A stretch of DNA of 32,618 nt from Anaerolinea thermophila (GTDB taxonomy: Bacteria > Chloroflexota > Anaerolineae > Anaerolineales > Villigracilaceae): positions 1 through 32,618 of the forward strand of contig DYKZ01000012.1 of NCBI GenBank assembly GCA_020722345.1. The letters are read 5' to 3'. The position numbers and the translations under genes were made by a program. Positions 9,922-18,222 of this stretch are shown here, piece after piece. The number at the start of each line of letters is the position of its first letter. Within the stretch, counting starts at the first letter, position 1. The notes beneath the pieces were generated by a model. That model ran no database searches. It saw only the letters and a list, made by a program, of their open reading frames with translations, and was not told the origin of the DNA.

Positions 9922-10248
9922 TGCGAAGGGTACCCTTCGCAAACCGCGAAGGACCTTCGCACCCGTAAAGCCTCGTTATATCAAGCTGTTATGCCGATTT
10001 TGCGAAGGTGCGAAGGGTTTCAGGGATTCCCCCCCCCCTTACTCAAAAAAAAATATCGCATGTCATGATCCAGTGTCTCCCGACGGACCACCGGTTGTTT
10101 TTTCTGGTCCGCGCGGGAGTGATTCTCCCGGTACCCTTCGCACCTTCTTCTTCCTTCTTTATATCTAACAGCAATATCAATCATCTACAGCACTGCGAAG
10201 GCTCCTGCGAAGGTTCGAGCCGCATTCATCGACCTTCGCACCTTCGCA
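9922..10248. repeat. cluster of about 11 TGCGAAGG/CCTTCGCA motifs (candidate iterons / origin)
   Basis: Perfect 20-bp palindrome TGCGAAGGGTACCCTTCGCA (9922-9941), GCGAAGGACCTTCGC (9946-9960), direct pair 10001-10017, further copies near 10134, 10194, 10206, 10233, 10241. Confidence 0.85.
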
Positions 10249-10250
10249 TC

Positions 10251-10281
10251 CCGACGGTACGGACCCCGCTCCGGTAGGTAT
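10251..10281 (+). promoter_or_regulatory. bipartite promoter-like element P2
   Basis: CCGAC 10251-10255, CTCCGGTAGGTAT 10269-10281; 38 nt before GTG start at 10319. Confidence 0.7.
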
Positions 10282-10318
10282 CCCATGAAACGGAAACCAC
10301 CCGATTGGAGCAGGGAAC

Positions 10319-11176
10319 GTGAGCCTTCTCGAACTCATGATGCAACAGACCGCCGGAGGATCGGCACCGGTCGATACGAGCAACCCGTCGGTCGATGTCT
10401 CCAGGCCGGAGACAACAGAAGCAGCGGAGCGCAACGATCCATCGGAGACCGTCGATTCCGAAGGCACCGCCCTTTACGCAGCCACGAACCTGGACTCCTG
10501 GGAAACCGACAAACCTCGATACTTCGCGCGGGACGTGGGCATGGACGGCATCTGCTATCGCCGTCTGGACCCGGAATACTACGCCTGGCTCCGGCACAAG
10601 ATGGCGCTGGCCAAAAAAGCGCTGGAGGTAGGACGACTCGATTCCGCCGCCTTCGACGGATTGCGAACCCGCTTCAACGACATCCATGCATGGGCTGTCG
10701 CACGTTTCGGTGAGAACGAGCTTCTCGCCGCCGTTCGGAGCCTCGATCCCAAGACCTATCCTCCGCCATCGATTGACCCGGCCGCCCAGAGCCATCCCGC
10801 TTGTGCCGCACCCGTCTCTCCGGTTGCATGTCCCCCTGGACCGGCTGTCGAGCAATACCTTTACCCCAAGGACGGGGAGTGGCGCTTCACGGAGAAGGTC
10901 CCGCAATCGGCAATCGACAAGGTCGATGCCGTCCGGGACCAGGCGCTTTCCCTCGGCTGGTCCGAGGCGCGGCTCTATCAGAACCGGGGACGGTTCCGCT
11001 TCCCCTGCGGCGAAGACTACGGTCTCGTCTGTTTCGTCGATGCCAACGAACGCATCGGCGAAGTGACCCGGCAGTACATCGAGATCGTCGGCCCGCCACC
11101 GCGGGAGAACCGTCTTCGTTTTCACAATCCGGATGTGGATCAGCCATGGCTCAAGAGAACGAATCCAGAAACATGA
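10319..11176 (+). CDS. hypothetical phage protein
   Basis: GTG start, AGGGA-type RBS; 285 aa. Confidence 0.7.
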   Translation: MSLLELMMQQTAGGSAPVDTSNPSVDVSRPETTEAAERNDPSETVDSEGTALYAATNLDSWETDKPRYFARDVGMDGICYRRLDPEYYAWLRHKMALAKKALEVGRLDSAAFDGLRTRFNDIHAWAVARFGENELLAAVRSLDPKTYPPPSIDPAAQSHPACAAPVSPVACPPGPAVEQYLYPKDGEWRFTEKVPQSAIDKVDAVRDQALSLGWSEARLYQNRGRFRFPCGEDYGLVCFVDANERIGEVTRQYIEIVGPPPRENRLRFHNPDVDQPWLKRTNPET

Positions 11177-11439
11177 AACGGCCCTACGCCAATGCCAGGG
11201 ATGTCCTGCCGTCCGAGGTGCTCGACACCGTCCGGCAGCATTTCACCGGTCTCCTCTGGGTGCCGAGTGACGTGGGCTTTTACGAGGAACGCCGCAAGCT
11301 CGTGCTGGCGCTCAAGGGACAAGGCGTGCCTACCCGCGAAATTGCCCGGTTGTCCGGCGTGACACCCCGCCGGGTGCGCCAGATCGTGGCTCAGAGCCGC
11401 GAGGAATCCATTCCGACGCATCGCGATCCGCTCCGGTAG
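11146..11439 (+). CDS. small helix-turn-helix protein
   Basis: RRKLVLALKGQGVPTREIARLSGVTPRRVRQIVAQSRE; ATG 11146 overlaps the preceding gene. Confidence 0.65.
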   Translation: MAQENESRNMKRPYANARDVLPSEVLDTVRQHFTGLLWVPSDVGFYEERRKLVLALKGQGVPTREIARLSGVTPRRVRQIVAQSREESIPTHRDPLR

Positions 11440-11443
11440 GTAT
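11413..11443 (+). promoter_or_regulatory. bipartite promoter-like element P3
   Basis: CCGAC 11413-11417, CTCCGGTAGGTAT 11431-11443; overlaps 3' end of the HTH gene and precedes the CDS at 11518. Confidence 0.7.
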
Positions 11444-11517
11444 CGAGGGGGTTTCCCCTGAAGAGGGCGAAATTCGCCTTCCGCCCCGAACCCCGAGATG
11501 CCGAAACGAAAAATGCG

Positions 11518-12054
11518 GTGACCATGGCAGACGACAAGGCCCAAGACAGGATCGGAAAACACGACGAGGGTCAGCTCAAACGCTGGCACCGCAACGCCGC
11601 GTCCGAGCAGGAGGTCCGCAAGACGGCCAAGGCGCGGACCGGCAGCGGCGCAGTCCCTGGCAACCAGAACAGCCTGCGCCACGGCATCTACGCCGACCGC
11701 TTCCTCTCTCCGGAGGAGCGTCCTCTCTTCGAGGCCATCATCGGCCAGCTCTACCAGGACTTCGTGTTCAACAAGAGCTCTGACTTCATGCAGGTCGAGC
11801 TGGTGGCGGTCTACTTCCTCAAGCTGGGCCGCGCTCAGGAGTCCGGCGACTGGGACGCCGCCGAGCGGCTGGACCGGATGATCCGCTGTCACCTCAAGGA
11901 CCTCAAGGCCACCAAGATCGCCCGTGAGGGCGAGGCATCCCAGGGACCGGAGACGACGCCGGCTGAGTGGGCCACGGCTCTGCTTGAGAAGCTGGCGGAG
12001 TCGCAGAAGAAACCGGCCCGGAAAACGACCCCGAGAGGGAAAACACGGAAATGA
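11518..12054 (+). CDS. putative terminase small subunit-like protein
   Basis: GAVPGNQNSLRHGIYADRF signature common in phage small-terminase-like proteins. Confidence 0.5.
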   Translation: MTMADDKAQDRIGKHDEGQLKRWHRNAASEQEVRKTAKARTGSGAVPGNQNSLRHGIYADRFLSPEERPLFEAIIGQLYQDFVFNKSSDFMQVELVAVYFLKLGRAQESGDWDAAERLDRMIRCHLKDLKATKIAREGEASQGPETTPAEWATALLEKLAESQKKPARKTTPRGKTRK

Positions 12055-12125
12055 GGTCGGATAACACCACCGCCCGCCATGCAGCGACCCGCGAAACACG
12101 CGGACTTGCGGCCACCCCCGGCCTG

Positions 12126-12159
12126 GGAATGTCGGATAAGACGTGTTCTCTGACATTCC
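12126..12159. other. 34-bp imperfect palindrome, candidate tyrosine-recombinase core site
   Basis: GGAATGTCGGATA-AGACGTGT-TCTCTGACATTCC, 13-8-13 layout, 11/13 arm identity, downstream of integrase 3' end. Confidence 0.4.
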
Positions 12160-12318
12160 GAAGCCGCCGGTCGGCGGAAGGTTCTCTCAATCAATGCTTC
12201 CGCCCGGCTCCCGAAGGCTCCGATGCTGCCCGCATCATTGCCTGCGGATGTGTTCGGGGACGCGACTGTAGGCTGACTGTCTCTTTCCTCTGTTATTGCC
12301 TGTCCGAAGGCGGGAATG

Positions 12319-12343
12319 GAAAAGCGGCCCGGGTGGACCGCTT
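12319..12343 (-). terminator. probable Rho-independent terminator of the integrase gene
   Basis: Minus strand AAGCGGTCC-ACCC-GGGCCGCTT followed by TTCC, about 20 nt after the integrase stop. Confidence 0.5.
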
Positions 12344-12365
12344 GGCTTCCATGGTCGGCGGCGGA

Positions 12366-13325
12366 TCAAAGGCGCTCGAGGGCGTCCTCCAGCGCGCCGT
12401 CCACAAGGTGGGTGTAGACCTGGGTGGTCGACAGGTCCCGGTGACCGAGGGCGCGCTGGACCACCAGGATGTCCCCGGTCCGGCTGTAGAGGTGGGTGGC
12501 GAAGGTATGCCGCAGCGCATGCGGACTGAGTTTCTTGTCGATGCCGGCAGCCTTGAGCCAATACTCGAGCCGCCTGGCCACCTGCCGCTCGCAGAGCCGC
12601 TCCCCGCGGTTGGAGAGGAACATCGCCCGGCATTCGTCGTCGCCCCGGCGTCGGCGTTCGGCCAGGTAACTCCGCAGGAGGGAGCGCAGAGTGGACTTTA
12701 GAAACTTCACTTGCGGGACGGAGCCCTTGGCGAGCACGCGGAGATGCTTGGCGTCGAGGTCCACGTCCTCGATGTCCAGGTCGACGAGTTCCTGCAGCCG
12801 GATGCCGGTCCCGAGGAAGACCTCGATGATGACGCGGTCACGGACTGCCAGCGAGGATGCCCTGCCGCGAAGTTCCTTGAGCAAACGGCGTTTCTCGGCC
12901 TCGGTCAGAAACTTGGGCGGAGTTCGGGGAAGCCTGCGAAGGGTCAACGACCCGGCCGGATTCTCCCGGACGATCCCGTTCTGCTCGGCCCAGGTGAAGA
13001 ACGACCGGACAGCCGCCTTGAAACGGTGCATGGACGCCGGCGAGCGGCCGCCGCCTCCAGCCGAGGTCGTCACCTGCGGTGAGGTCAACGCCTCGTCGAC
13101 CATGGAGTTGGTCACCTCGTCCGGGACGATCCCCGGATGCCTCCGGAGGAGCGCCTCTGACAAGTACGACAGGTCGCGCAGGTATGCACTGGTGGTGTTC
13201 TCCGAACGTCCTTCGGCCGCGAGCCTCCTGCCGAATGATTCCAAGGCTTCGGTGAAACCGGGCCGCGCGCTGGAAGGCTCACAACTGCTCAGCAGCCGGA
13301 GACTCGATGGCGTCGTGTTCGTCAT
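12366..13325 (-). CDS. tyrosine recombinase/integrase, XerC/D-like
   Basis: GTGIRLQEL (Arg I), HALRHTFATHL (HxxR), LGHRDLSTTQVYTHL (His, Tyr). Confidence 0.9.
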   Translation of the reverse strand: MTNTTPSSLRLLSSCEPSSARPGFTEALESFGRRLAAEGRSENTTSAYLRDLSYLSEALLRRHPGIVPDEVTNSMVDEALTSPQVTTSAGGGGRSPASMHRFKAAVRSFFTWAEQNGIVRENPAGSLTLRRLPRTPPKFLTEAEKRRLLKELRGRASSLAVRDRVIIEVFLGTGIRLQELVDLDIEDVDLDAKHLRVLAKGSVPQVKFLKSTLRSLLRSYLAERRRRGDDECRAMFLSNRGERLCERQVARRLEYWLKAAGIDKKLSPHALRHTFATHLYSRTGDILVVQRALGHRDLSTTQVYTHLVDGALEDALERL

Positions 13326-13680
13326 TACGCTCTCCTCCTTTCTTGGCGCTCCGGCCCATGGGCGTGTCCTTGGGCAGGGGCAGCTTGTCGATGCGGCCGG
13401 TATCCTTGGCCCAGATCAGAAACATGCGGAGCACCCGCTTGGTCTTTTCGACCGTGGGCACGGAGCGCTCCCGCCCGTTGGGCAGCTTGAGCAGCGCATC
13501 GGACTTGAAGAATTTTCCCACGTGCGGAATGAGGACGCTGGACAGCTTGCGCTCCGCACCGAAGAAGGCCTCGATCTGCTCGAAGTCCTTGCCGTAGGTG
13601 TAGAGCGTCCGCTCCTTCTTCCCCTGGGTCCGCAGGTGTTCCAGATAGGCCTGGGCGGCCTGGTGCAGGGTCTCGTTCAT
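13279..13680 (-). CDS. stand-alone tyrosine-recombinase core-binding (SAM-like) domain protein
   Basis: AYLEHLRTQGKKERTLYTYGKDFEQIEAFFG... resembles integrase N-terminal domain; no catalytic domain; overlaps the integrase start. Confidence 0.65.
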   Translation of the reverse strand: MNETLHQAAQAYLEHLRTQGKKERTLYTYGKDFEQIEAFFGAERKLSSVLIPHVGKFFKSDALLKLPNGRERSVPTVEKTKRVLRMFLIWAKDTGRIDKLPLPKDTPMGRSAKKGGERNDEHDAIESPAAEQL

Positions 13681-13751
13681 GACTTGTTCTCCTTTCGTTT
13701 GTTGAGTTCAGGTTTCCCGGACCGGATGGTCCCGGCGTCGAAAACGCGCAT
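13677..13751 (-). CDS. putative 24-aa leader peptide, translationally coupled
   Basis: AAAGGAGG SD then ATG; MRVFDAGTIRSGKPELNKRKENKS; ATGA overlap with the next CDS. Confidence 0.4.
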   Translation of the reverse strand: MRVFDAGTIRSGKPELNKRKENKS

Positions 13752-13898
13752 TCGGCACCTCCTTTCAAACGGCTCAAGTCCTTGTAAATCAAGGCTCTAC
13801 GCACATTTACATACAGGCTTCGTGTGCGCCGGAAGTCAAGGCGTTCCATGCACATTCCAGAGAAACATTCAGGCCCCGGGCGGGCCGGGAGGGGAATC

Positions 13899-14189
13899 AT
13901 GAAAAGACAGGTCGAGATGATCCTGAAGGCGCTGTTGGCGGCGAGTCTGGCGTCATCCCTGTTGGGTTGCGCCGCTGCCAGACCGCCTCAGCGGATTCAG
14001 GACGCCATACACACGGCGAACCGCTATATGCCCGAGTACGTGGCCGAGGCCAACAAAGCCCTGGCCGACGCGGAGCACCCGGACCGGGAGCGCCTGGCCG
14101 GCATCGGTGACCGGTTGGCCGAGGTATTGGACGCCATGGACCGTTGGGCGTCGGGGCAGGAAAAAACGCCGGAGGGGGACAAGCAATGA
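13899..14189 (+). CDS. putative small lipoprotein
   Basis: MKRQVEMILKALLAASLASSLLGCAAA: signal peptide plus lipobox LLGC. Confidence 0.65.
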   Translation: MKRQVEMILKALLAASLASSLLGCAAARPPQRIQDAIHTANRYMPEYVAEANKALADAEHPDRERLAGIGDRLAEVLDAMDRWASGQEKTPEGDKQ

Positions 14190-14548
14190 AGGAAATCCTG
14201 GAACGGAACAGCGAGGCAGTCCGCGAGGCTGGACGGCAACTGGTCGAGATCGGTACGGAGCTGGCTGCCGGGAAGATCGACGATGCCCTGGCCCGGCTCG
14301 ATACCGCACGGCAGGCTTACCCCGAGTGGGAGGAGCTCGATCAAGCCGCGGCTGATATCGAAGGGGTGGTCCGCGACCGCGAAGGCGGCAGGGCCGCAGC
14401 CAATTTCGTGCTCGCCGCACTCACTCAAGCGCTGGACGCGGCCCTGACGCAAAATCGCCCGTGCGGCTCGCACCTCGCCGTCCAGCACATCCTGGCCGAG
14501 ATCGTCGGCACGGTCCTCGGGTCGGCCTTGAGGTCTAGGCTGCCCTGA
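14186..14548 (+). CDS. hypothetical protein
   Basis: ATGA overlap with lipoprotein gene and TGATG overlap with terminase gene. Confidence 0.65.
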   Translation: MKEILERNSEAVREAGRQLVEIGTELAAGKIDDALARLDTARQAYPEWEELDQAAADIEGVVRDREGGRAAANFVLAALTQALDAALTQNRPCGSHLAVQHILAEIVGTVLGSALRSRLP

Positions 14549-16074
14549 TGGCCCGGATATCCGCCAAGGAGCGCAGGCTGGCGGAGACCCTGGCGGACCC
14601 GGTCCTCTGGGGACAGGGATACCTGCGCAACCGCGACGGGGGACAACGGGTCTACTGGCCGCACCAGGCGGAAGACCTGCTCTGCCCGGACAAGAATATC
14701 ATCCACCTCGACGGGCGCGACGTGGGCAAGAGCGTCTGCATCACCACCGACGCCCTGCATTTCGCCTTCACCAACCGCGGCTGCCAGGGACTCGTCGCCG
14801 CGCCCCACCAAGGGCATCTCGACACGCTGATCGAGGAGATCGAGTTCCAGCTCGACGCCAACCCGGAGCTCATGGTCAGCGTGGCTCTCACCAAATACGG
14901 CAAGCCCAAGATTCACCGCAAACCTTACTTCCGGCTCGAATTCACCAACGGCGCGATCCTCTACTTCCGTCCCGCCGGGGCTTACGGCGACGCTTTCCGC
15001 TCACTGCACGTGGACCGGGTTTGGGTTGACGAAGGGGCGTGGCTCACCGAGCGGGCCTGGAAAGCCCTGCGCCAGTGCCTGAAGTCGGGCGGCAGACTGC
15101 GCATCTATTCGACGCCCAACGGGCTGCGTGACACGACCTATTACCGCTTGACCGGCTCGACCCAGTTTCGGGTGTTCCGCTGGCCTTCCTGGCTGCACCC
15201 GGCGTGGACCCAGGAGCGCGAGGCTGAGCTGCTGGAGTTCTACGGCGGGCGGGACAGCGCGGGCTGGCAGCACGAGGTGGCCGGCGAACACGGCAAGCCT
15301 TCCTACGGGGCGTTCAACATCGAGCACCTCAATCTCTGCCGACAGGACGTGGTCGAGTACCAGAAGGTCGTCGTCACCGGCGAGGAACTGCGCGGCTGCG
15401 CCACCGAGGATGAATCCCACGACCGCCTGGAGATGCTGCTCAATCTCATGCCGCGGACCGGCGTCTTCTGGATCGGAGGAGATCTGGGCTACACCAACGA
15501 CCCGACGGAGATCGTCGTGTTTCAGGAGATCGAACTGCCCGAGCGCAGGATCGTCAAGCTGGTCCTGCGGGTCCGCATGGAGCATGTGGCCTATCCGCAC
15601 ATCGCCCAGACCGTCGCTCTTCTGGACCGGTATTACACAGCCGCGGGCATCGGCGTGGACAACGGCGGCAACGGGATGGCTGTCGTGCAGGAACTGCTTA
15701 CCCTGGACAAGTACAAGGATCTGGCTCTCCAAGGGCGGCTGCGCGGTTACGACTTCGGGGGCATGACCACCCTGGCCGTGCGCGACGGCCACGAGGTCAG
15801 GAAGCGGACCAAGGAATTCATGACCAGCCTTATCGCCGGGGCGCTGCAGCGACGTCAGCTCGTGTTCCCCGTCGAGGACCTGGAGATCGAGGACCAGTTC
15901 ACCACCCACACCTACACGCTGCACGACGGGCGCATCGTCTACTCAAAGGGCAACGACCATGTCATCGACGCCGTGCGCTGCGCCATGCTGGCCCGGGAGC
16001 AGTCCGTCCTCAACCAGGTGGGCGAGGAGACGGTTTCCTTGGTGCCCCTGACGACCGACCCCGTGTTTATCTAA
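14548..16074 (+). CDS. phage terminase large subunit
   Basis: HLDGRDVGKSV Walker A-like, VDRVWVDEGAWL Walker B-like, IGGDLGYTNDPT nuclease-domain motif. Confidence 0.85.
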   Translation: MARISAKERRLAETLADPVLWGQGYLRNRDGGQRVYWPHQAEDLLCPDKNIIHLDGRDVGKSVCITTDALHFAFTNRGCQGLVAAPHQGHLDTLIEEIEFQLDANPELMVSVALTKYGKPKIHRKPYFRLEFTNGAILYFRPAGAYGDAFRSLHVDRVWVDEGAWLTERAWKALRQCLKSGGRLRIYSTPNGLRDTTYYRLTGSTQFRVFRWPSWLHPAWTQEREAELLEFYGGRDSAGWQHEVAGEHGKPSYGAFNIEHLNLCRQDVVEYQKVVVTGEELRGCATEDESHDRLEMLLNLMPRTGVFWIGGDLGYTNDPTEIVVFQEIELPERRIVKLVLRVRMEHVAYPHIAQTVALLDRYYTAAGIGVDNGGNGMAVVQELLTLDKYKDLALQGRLRGYDFGGMTTLAVRDGHEVRKRTKEFMTSLIAGALQRRQLVFPVEDLEIEDQFTTHTYTLHDGRIVYSKGNDHVIDAVRCAMLAREQSVLNQVGEETVSLVPLTTDPVFI

Positions 16075-16108
16075 ACGGGAAACGGCGGCTTGATGCGTGC
16101 GGGGTTTG

Positions 16109-17080
16109 TCAAGACAATCCCTTGTGACGCCTCACGTTGAGCGCCTTCCATTCGAGCAGCGGCTGGGATTGTATGCGTCGCTGAAGAGATTCGTCGGCGG
16201 TCAATATCGTGGGGTCGATCATCCCTCGGTCCAGCAGTAAATCCAAGAACGCCCGCTCGGGGTCCGTGAAAGGCAGCACGGCGGATAGACCTTCACGGCA
16301 TTCCCTTACAAGGCGCGCCCCGTATTCGGCTGATTCCGCTTGGACCTCGGCCGCATTGACGCGCAGCATAGGGACCAACTGCCTGGCCAAATCCATGGCG
16401 TCGAAATCCACATCGTCCGAGGAGACCGTTCTCCAATCCTTTCTGTTCATCGCGCCGTAGACCACGAATCCGATACGAAGGCGGTGGGAATCGAGGTTTT
16501 CCATTCGGAGAATCCGATGGCTGTCGAACAGGTCCCGCGCCTGTCTGCGCGCCAACAACGCCGCGAGCTTCCCGGCCGCCAGTTCATGGTGATCCAGCAC
16601 GGGAATGCCCGTGGCCTGCCAAGTCCCGATGGGATGAGAGTCGCGGGTCGTCACCGGCCACAGCGGGACACGGAACATGAAGTTGATGTCAACTTCGAGG
16701 TTACCGCTCCGGCCGGGGGCGCTTTCATACCGCAACGACCACTTGCCTCCGGCGTGTTCTTCAGGCATCCGCCTGACGGTGAAGCCCTCCCGAGCGAAGA
16801 CCGCTTGAACAGCCTGCTCGACCTTGGGACGCTCGGCGAGCATGCCGTCACGATCTTCGGCTCCCACGTAGTTCAGATCGATGTCTACGGAGAGCCGGGG
16901 AACATCGAAGACGAAAAGATTCAAGGCCGTTCCACCCTTGAGGACCAACTTCCCTTTGAGGAAAGGGTGGCTTCGCATGGCATCGAGCAGCCCAAGCAGG
17001 TGAGCGACCTTTTCGAGCACATCCGGTCTGAAGCCCGTTGCCTGCGCTTCGGCGGCCAGCTTCTCTGGGGAGATTTTCAT
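16109..17080 (-). CDS. abiEii: AbiEii/AbiGii-type nucleotidyltransferase toxin
   Basis: KGKLVLKGGTALNLFVFDVPRLSVDIDLNYVG nucleotidyltransferase motif; overlaps upstream abiEi-like gene by ATGA. Confidence 0.85.
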   Translation of the reverse strand: MKISPEKLAAEAQATGFRPDVLEKVAHLLGLLDAMRSHPFLKGKLVLKGGTALNLFVFDVPRLSVDIDLNYVGAEDRDGMLAERPKVEQAVQAVFAREGFTVRRMPEEHAGGKWSLRYESAPGRSGNLEVDINFMFRVPLWPVTTRDSHPIGTWQATGIPVLDHHELAAGKLAALLARRQARDLFDSHRILRMENLDSHRLRIGFVVYGAMNRKDWRTVSSDDVDFDAMDLARQLVPMLRVNAAEVQAESAEYGARLVRECREGLSAVLPFTDPERAFLDLLLDRGMIDPTILTADESLQRRIQSQPLLEWKALNVRRHKGLS

Positions 17081-17883
17081 AGTACCTCCCCCCACGCCCG
17101 TTCGAGCACTTCTCTTGGAACCACCAAGTTCCATTCCGACACGAGGCGACCGGATGTCCGCTTGGCGCGGTCCAAATAATGCGGTTGCCGGGGCCGCAGA
17201 TCATGAAGCGCCTTGAGGTGACGGTCCTCCACCATCAACGGTTCGCGGTGCTGTTCGAGAAAGAACCCCACCTTCGCCCCAGTGGTCGCGTTTCCGAGCA
17301 GGAGCGCATACTCCACGACCTTGTCGAGGTCGAAGAACTCGACCGACTCCAGCGACCGCCAGATTTCCTCCCAGCTTCCCGAAAGGTCCGGACGATCCAG
17401 GACGTCCACCAAGGTCCGCTCCAGGCTCGCGACCCGTAGCTCCATTCCGGCGCGCTCTGGGGTCGAAACGCCGACGTGGACTTTTCCCGCGCGGATGAGA
17501 GTGTGTGGAAACCTCGTTCCCCGGAAAACATGGGAGCGGAACGTCAGAGGTCCAAGCGGGCGGGATGCCGAGTACGTGATGTGTGTATAAACCGAGTAAG
17601 CCTTTCCGTGAAACTCCAGCGCCGTATGGTGCGACAACACCGAATCCGGCGTCAGCTTCGCGGCGACGAGGAACGGATCGACCGGATACGAATCCGTATC
17701 GGCTCCCGACGGGATGACGGCATACAATCCGCGGCGTACCCGAACGACGCGTCCGGCCTTCTGGTGGTACGCCAGGAGCGCCTCCTGCGCCCGCCCGCCG
17801 ACTTCACCATGGGACGACAGATGTTTGGCCAACTCCTCTCCGGTGAAAACCGGGTGCTTTCGGAAAAACTCATCATGTTTCAT
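17077..17883 (-). CDS. abiEi: AbiEi-type antitoxin/transcriptional regulator
   Basis: GRVVRVRRGLYAV...LTPDSVLSHHTALEFHG typical of AbiEi-like proteins; paired with the nucleotidyltransferase. Confidence 0.8.
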   Translation of the reverse strand: MKHDEFFRKHPVFTGEELAKHLSSHGEVGGRAQEALLAYHQKAGRVVRVRRGLYAVIPSGADTDSYPVDPFLVAAKLTPDSVLSHHTALEFHGKAYSVYTHITYSASRPLGPLTFRSHVFRGTRFPHTLIRAGKVHVGVSTPERAGMELRVASLERTLVDVLDRPDLSGSWEEIWRSLESVEFFDLDKVVEYALLLGNATTGAKVGFFLEQHREPLMVEDRHLKALHDLRPRQPHYLDRAKRTSGRLVSEWNLVVPREVLERAWGEVL

Positions 17884-17912
17884 TGTCGGTATCCTTGACT
17901 TAGTTTCACGTT

Positions 17913-18014
17913 ACCCATAGTAATATTATGGGTTTTGAGTAAAAAAGTCAAGTGCAAAGTCTGGGCTTCTTGACGGCATCACGCGAAACCCATCTGAAAT
18001 TATGGGTTTCGCGT
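17913..18014. promoter_or_regulatory. putative AbiEi operator region, two inverted repeats
   Basis: ACCCATA (17913-17919)/TATGGGT (17927-17933); ACGCGAAACCCAT (17981-17993)/ATGGGTTTCGCGT (18002-18014), perfect 13-bp arms; four ACCCAT half-sites. Confidence 0.65.
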
Positions 18015-18044
18015 GCGTGTATCAAGCGCTGAACAACCCGCCCA

Positions 18045-18075
18045 CCGACGTTCCTTCCCCGCCTCCGGTAGATAA
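18045..18075 (+). promoter_or_regulatory. bipartite promoter-like element P4 (variant)
   Basis: CCGAC 18045-18049, CTCCGGTAGATAA 18063-18075; same 13-nt spacer; upstream of portal gene. Confidence 0.6.
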
Positions 18076-18222
18076 CCCCAGGAGCGGGCTTTCCCCGCCA
18101 CACGGCGCGAATGTCGCGCCCACAAGGGCAAGACAAATCCGCAGGACAGCGGATTTGGACGGCCGAAGGCCGCCCGAAGGGGGCGAGCCAAGAAAGGCGA
18201 GCATCAAACCGAGAGGACCACG

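Noticed and set aside
9908-10168. ORF inside the TGCGAAGG region
   Set aside because: Composition reflects repeats and homopolymers, no RBS; the region is better explained as non-coding repeat/origin DNA.
9922-10248. CRISPR array interpretation of the short repeats
   Set aside because: Repeats are 8-9 bp, in both orientations, irregularly spaced, with no spacers or cas effector genes; the Cas4-like protein is a phage recombination nuclease.
12051-12701. Plus-strand ORFs over the integrase (also 12691-13902)
   Set aside because: Antisense to a clear tyrosine recombinase with all catalytic motifs.
12934-12942. Additional TGCGAAGGG in the integrase gene (also near 21444)
   Set aside because: Isolated copies within coding sequence, expected by chance in high-GC DNA.
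13760-13860. tRNA or tRNA-fragment att site upstream of the integrase cassette
   Set aside because: Short palindromes are present but no cloverleaf or T-loop GGTTCGAATCC-like sequence was recognised.
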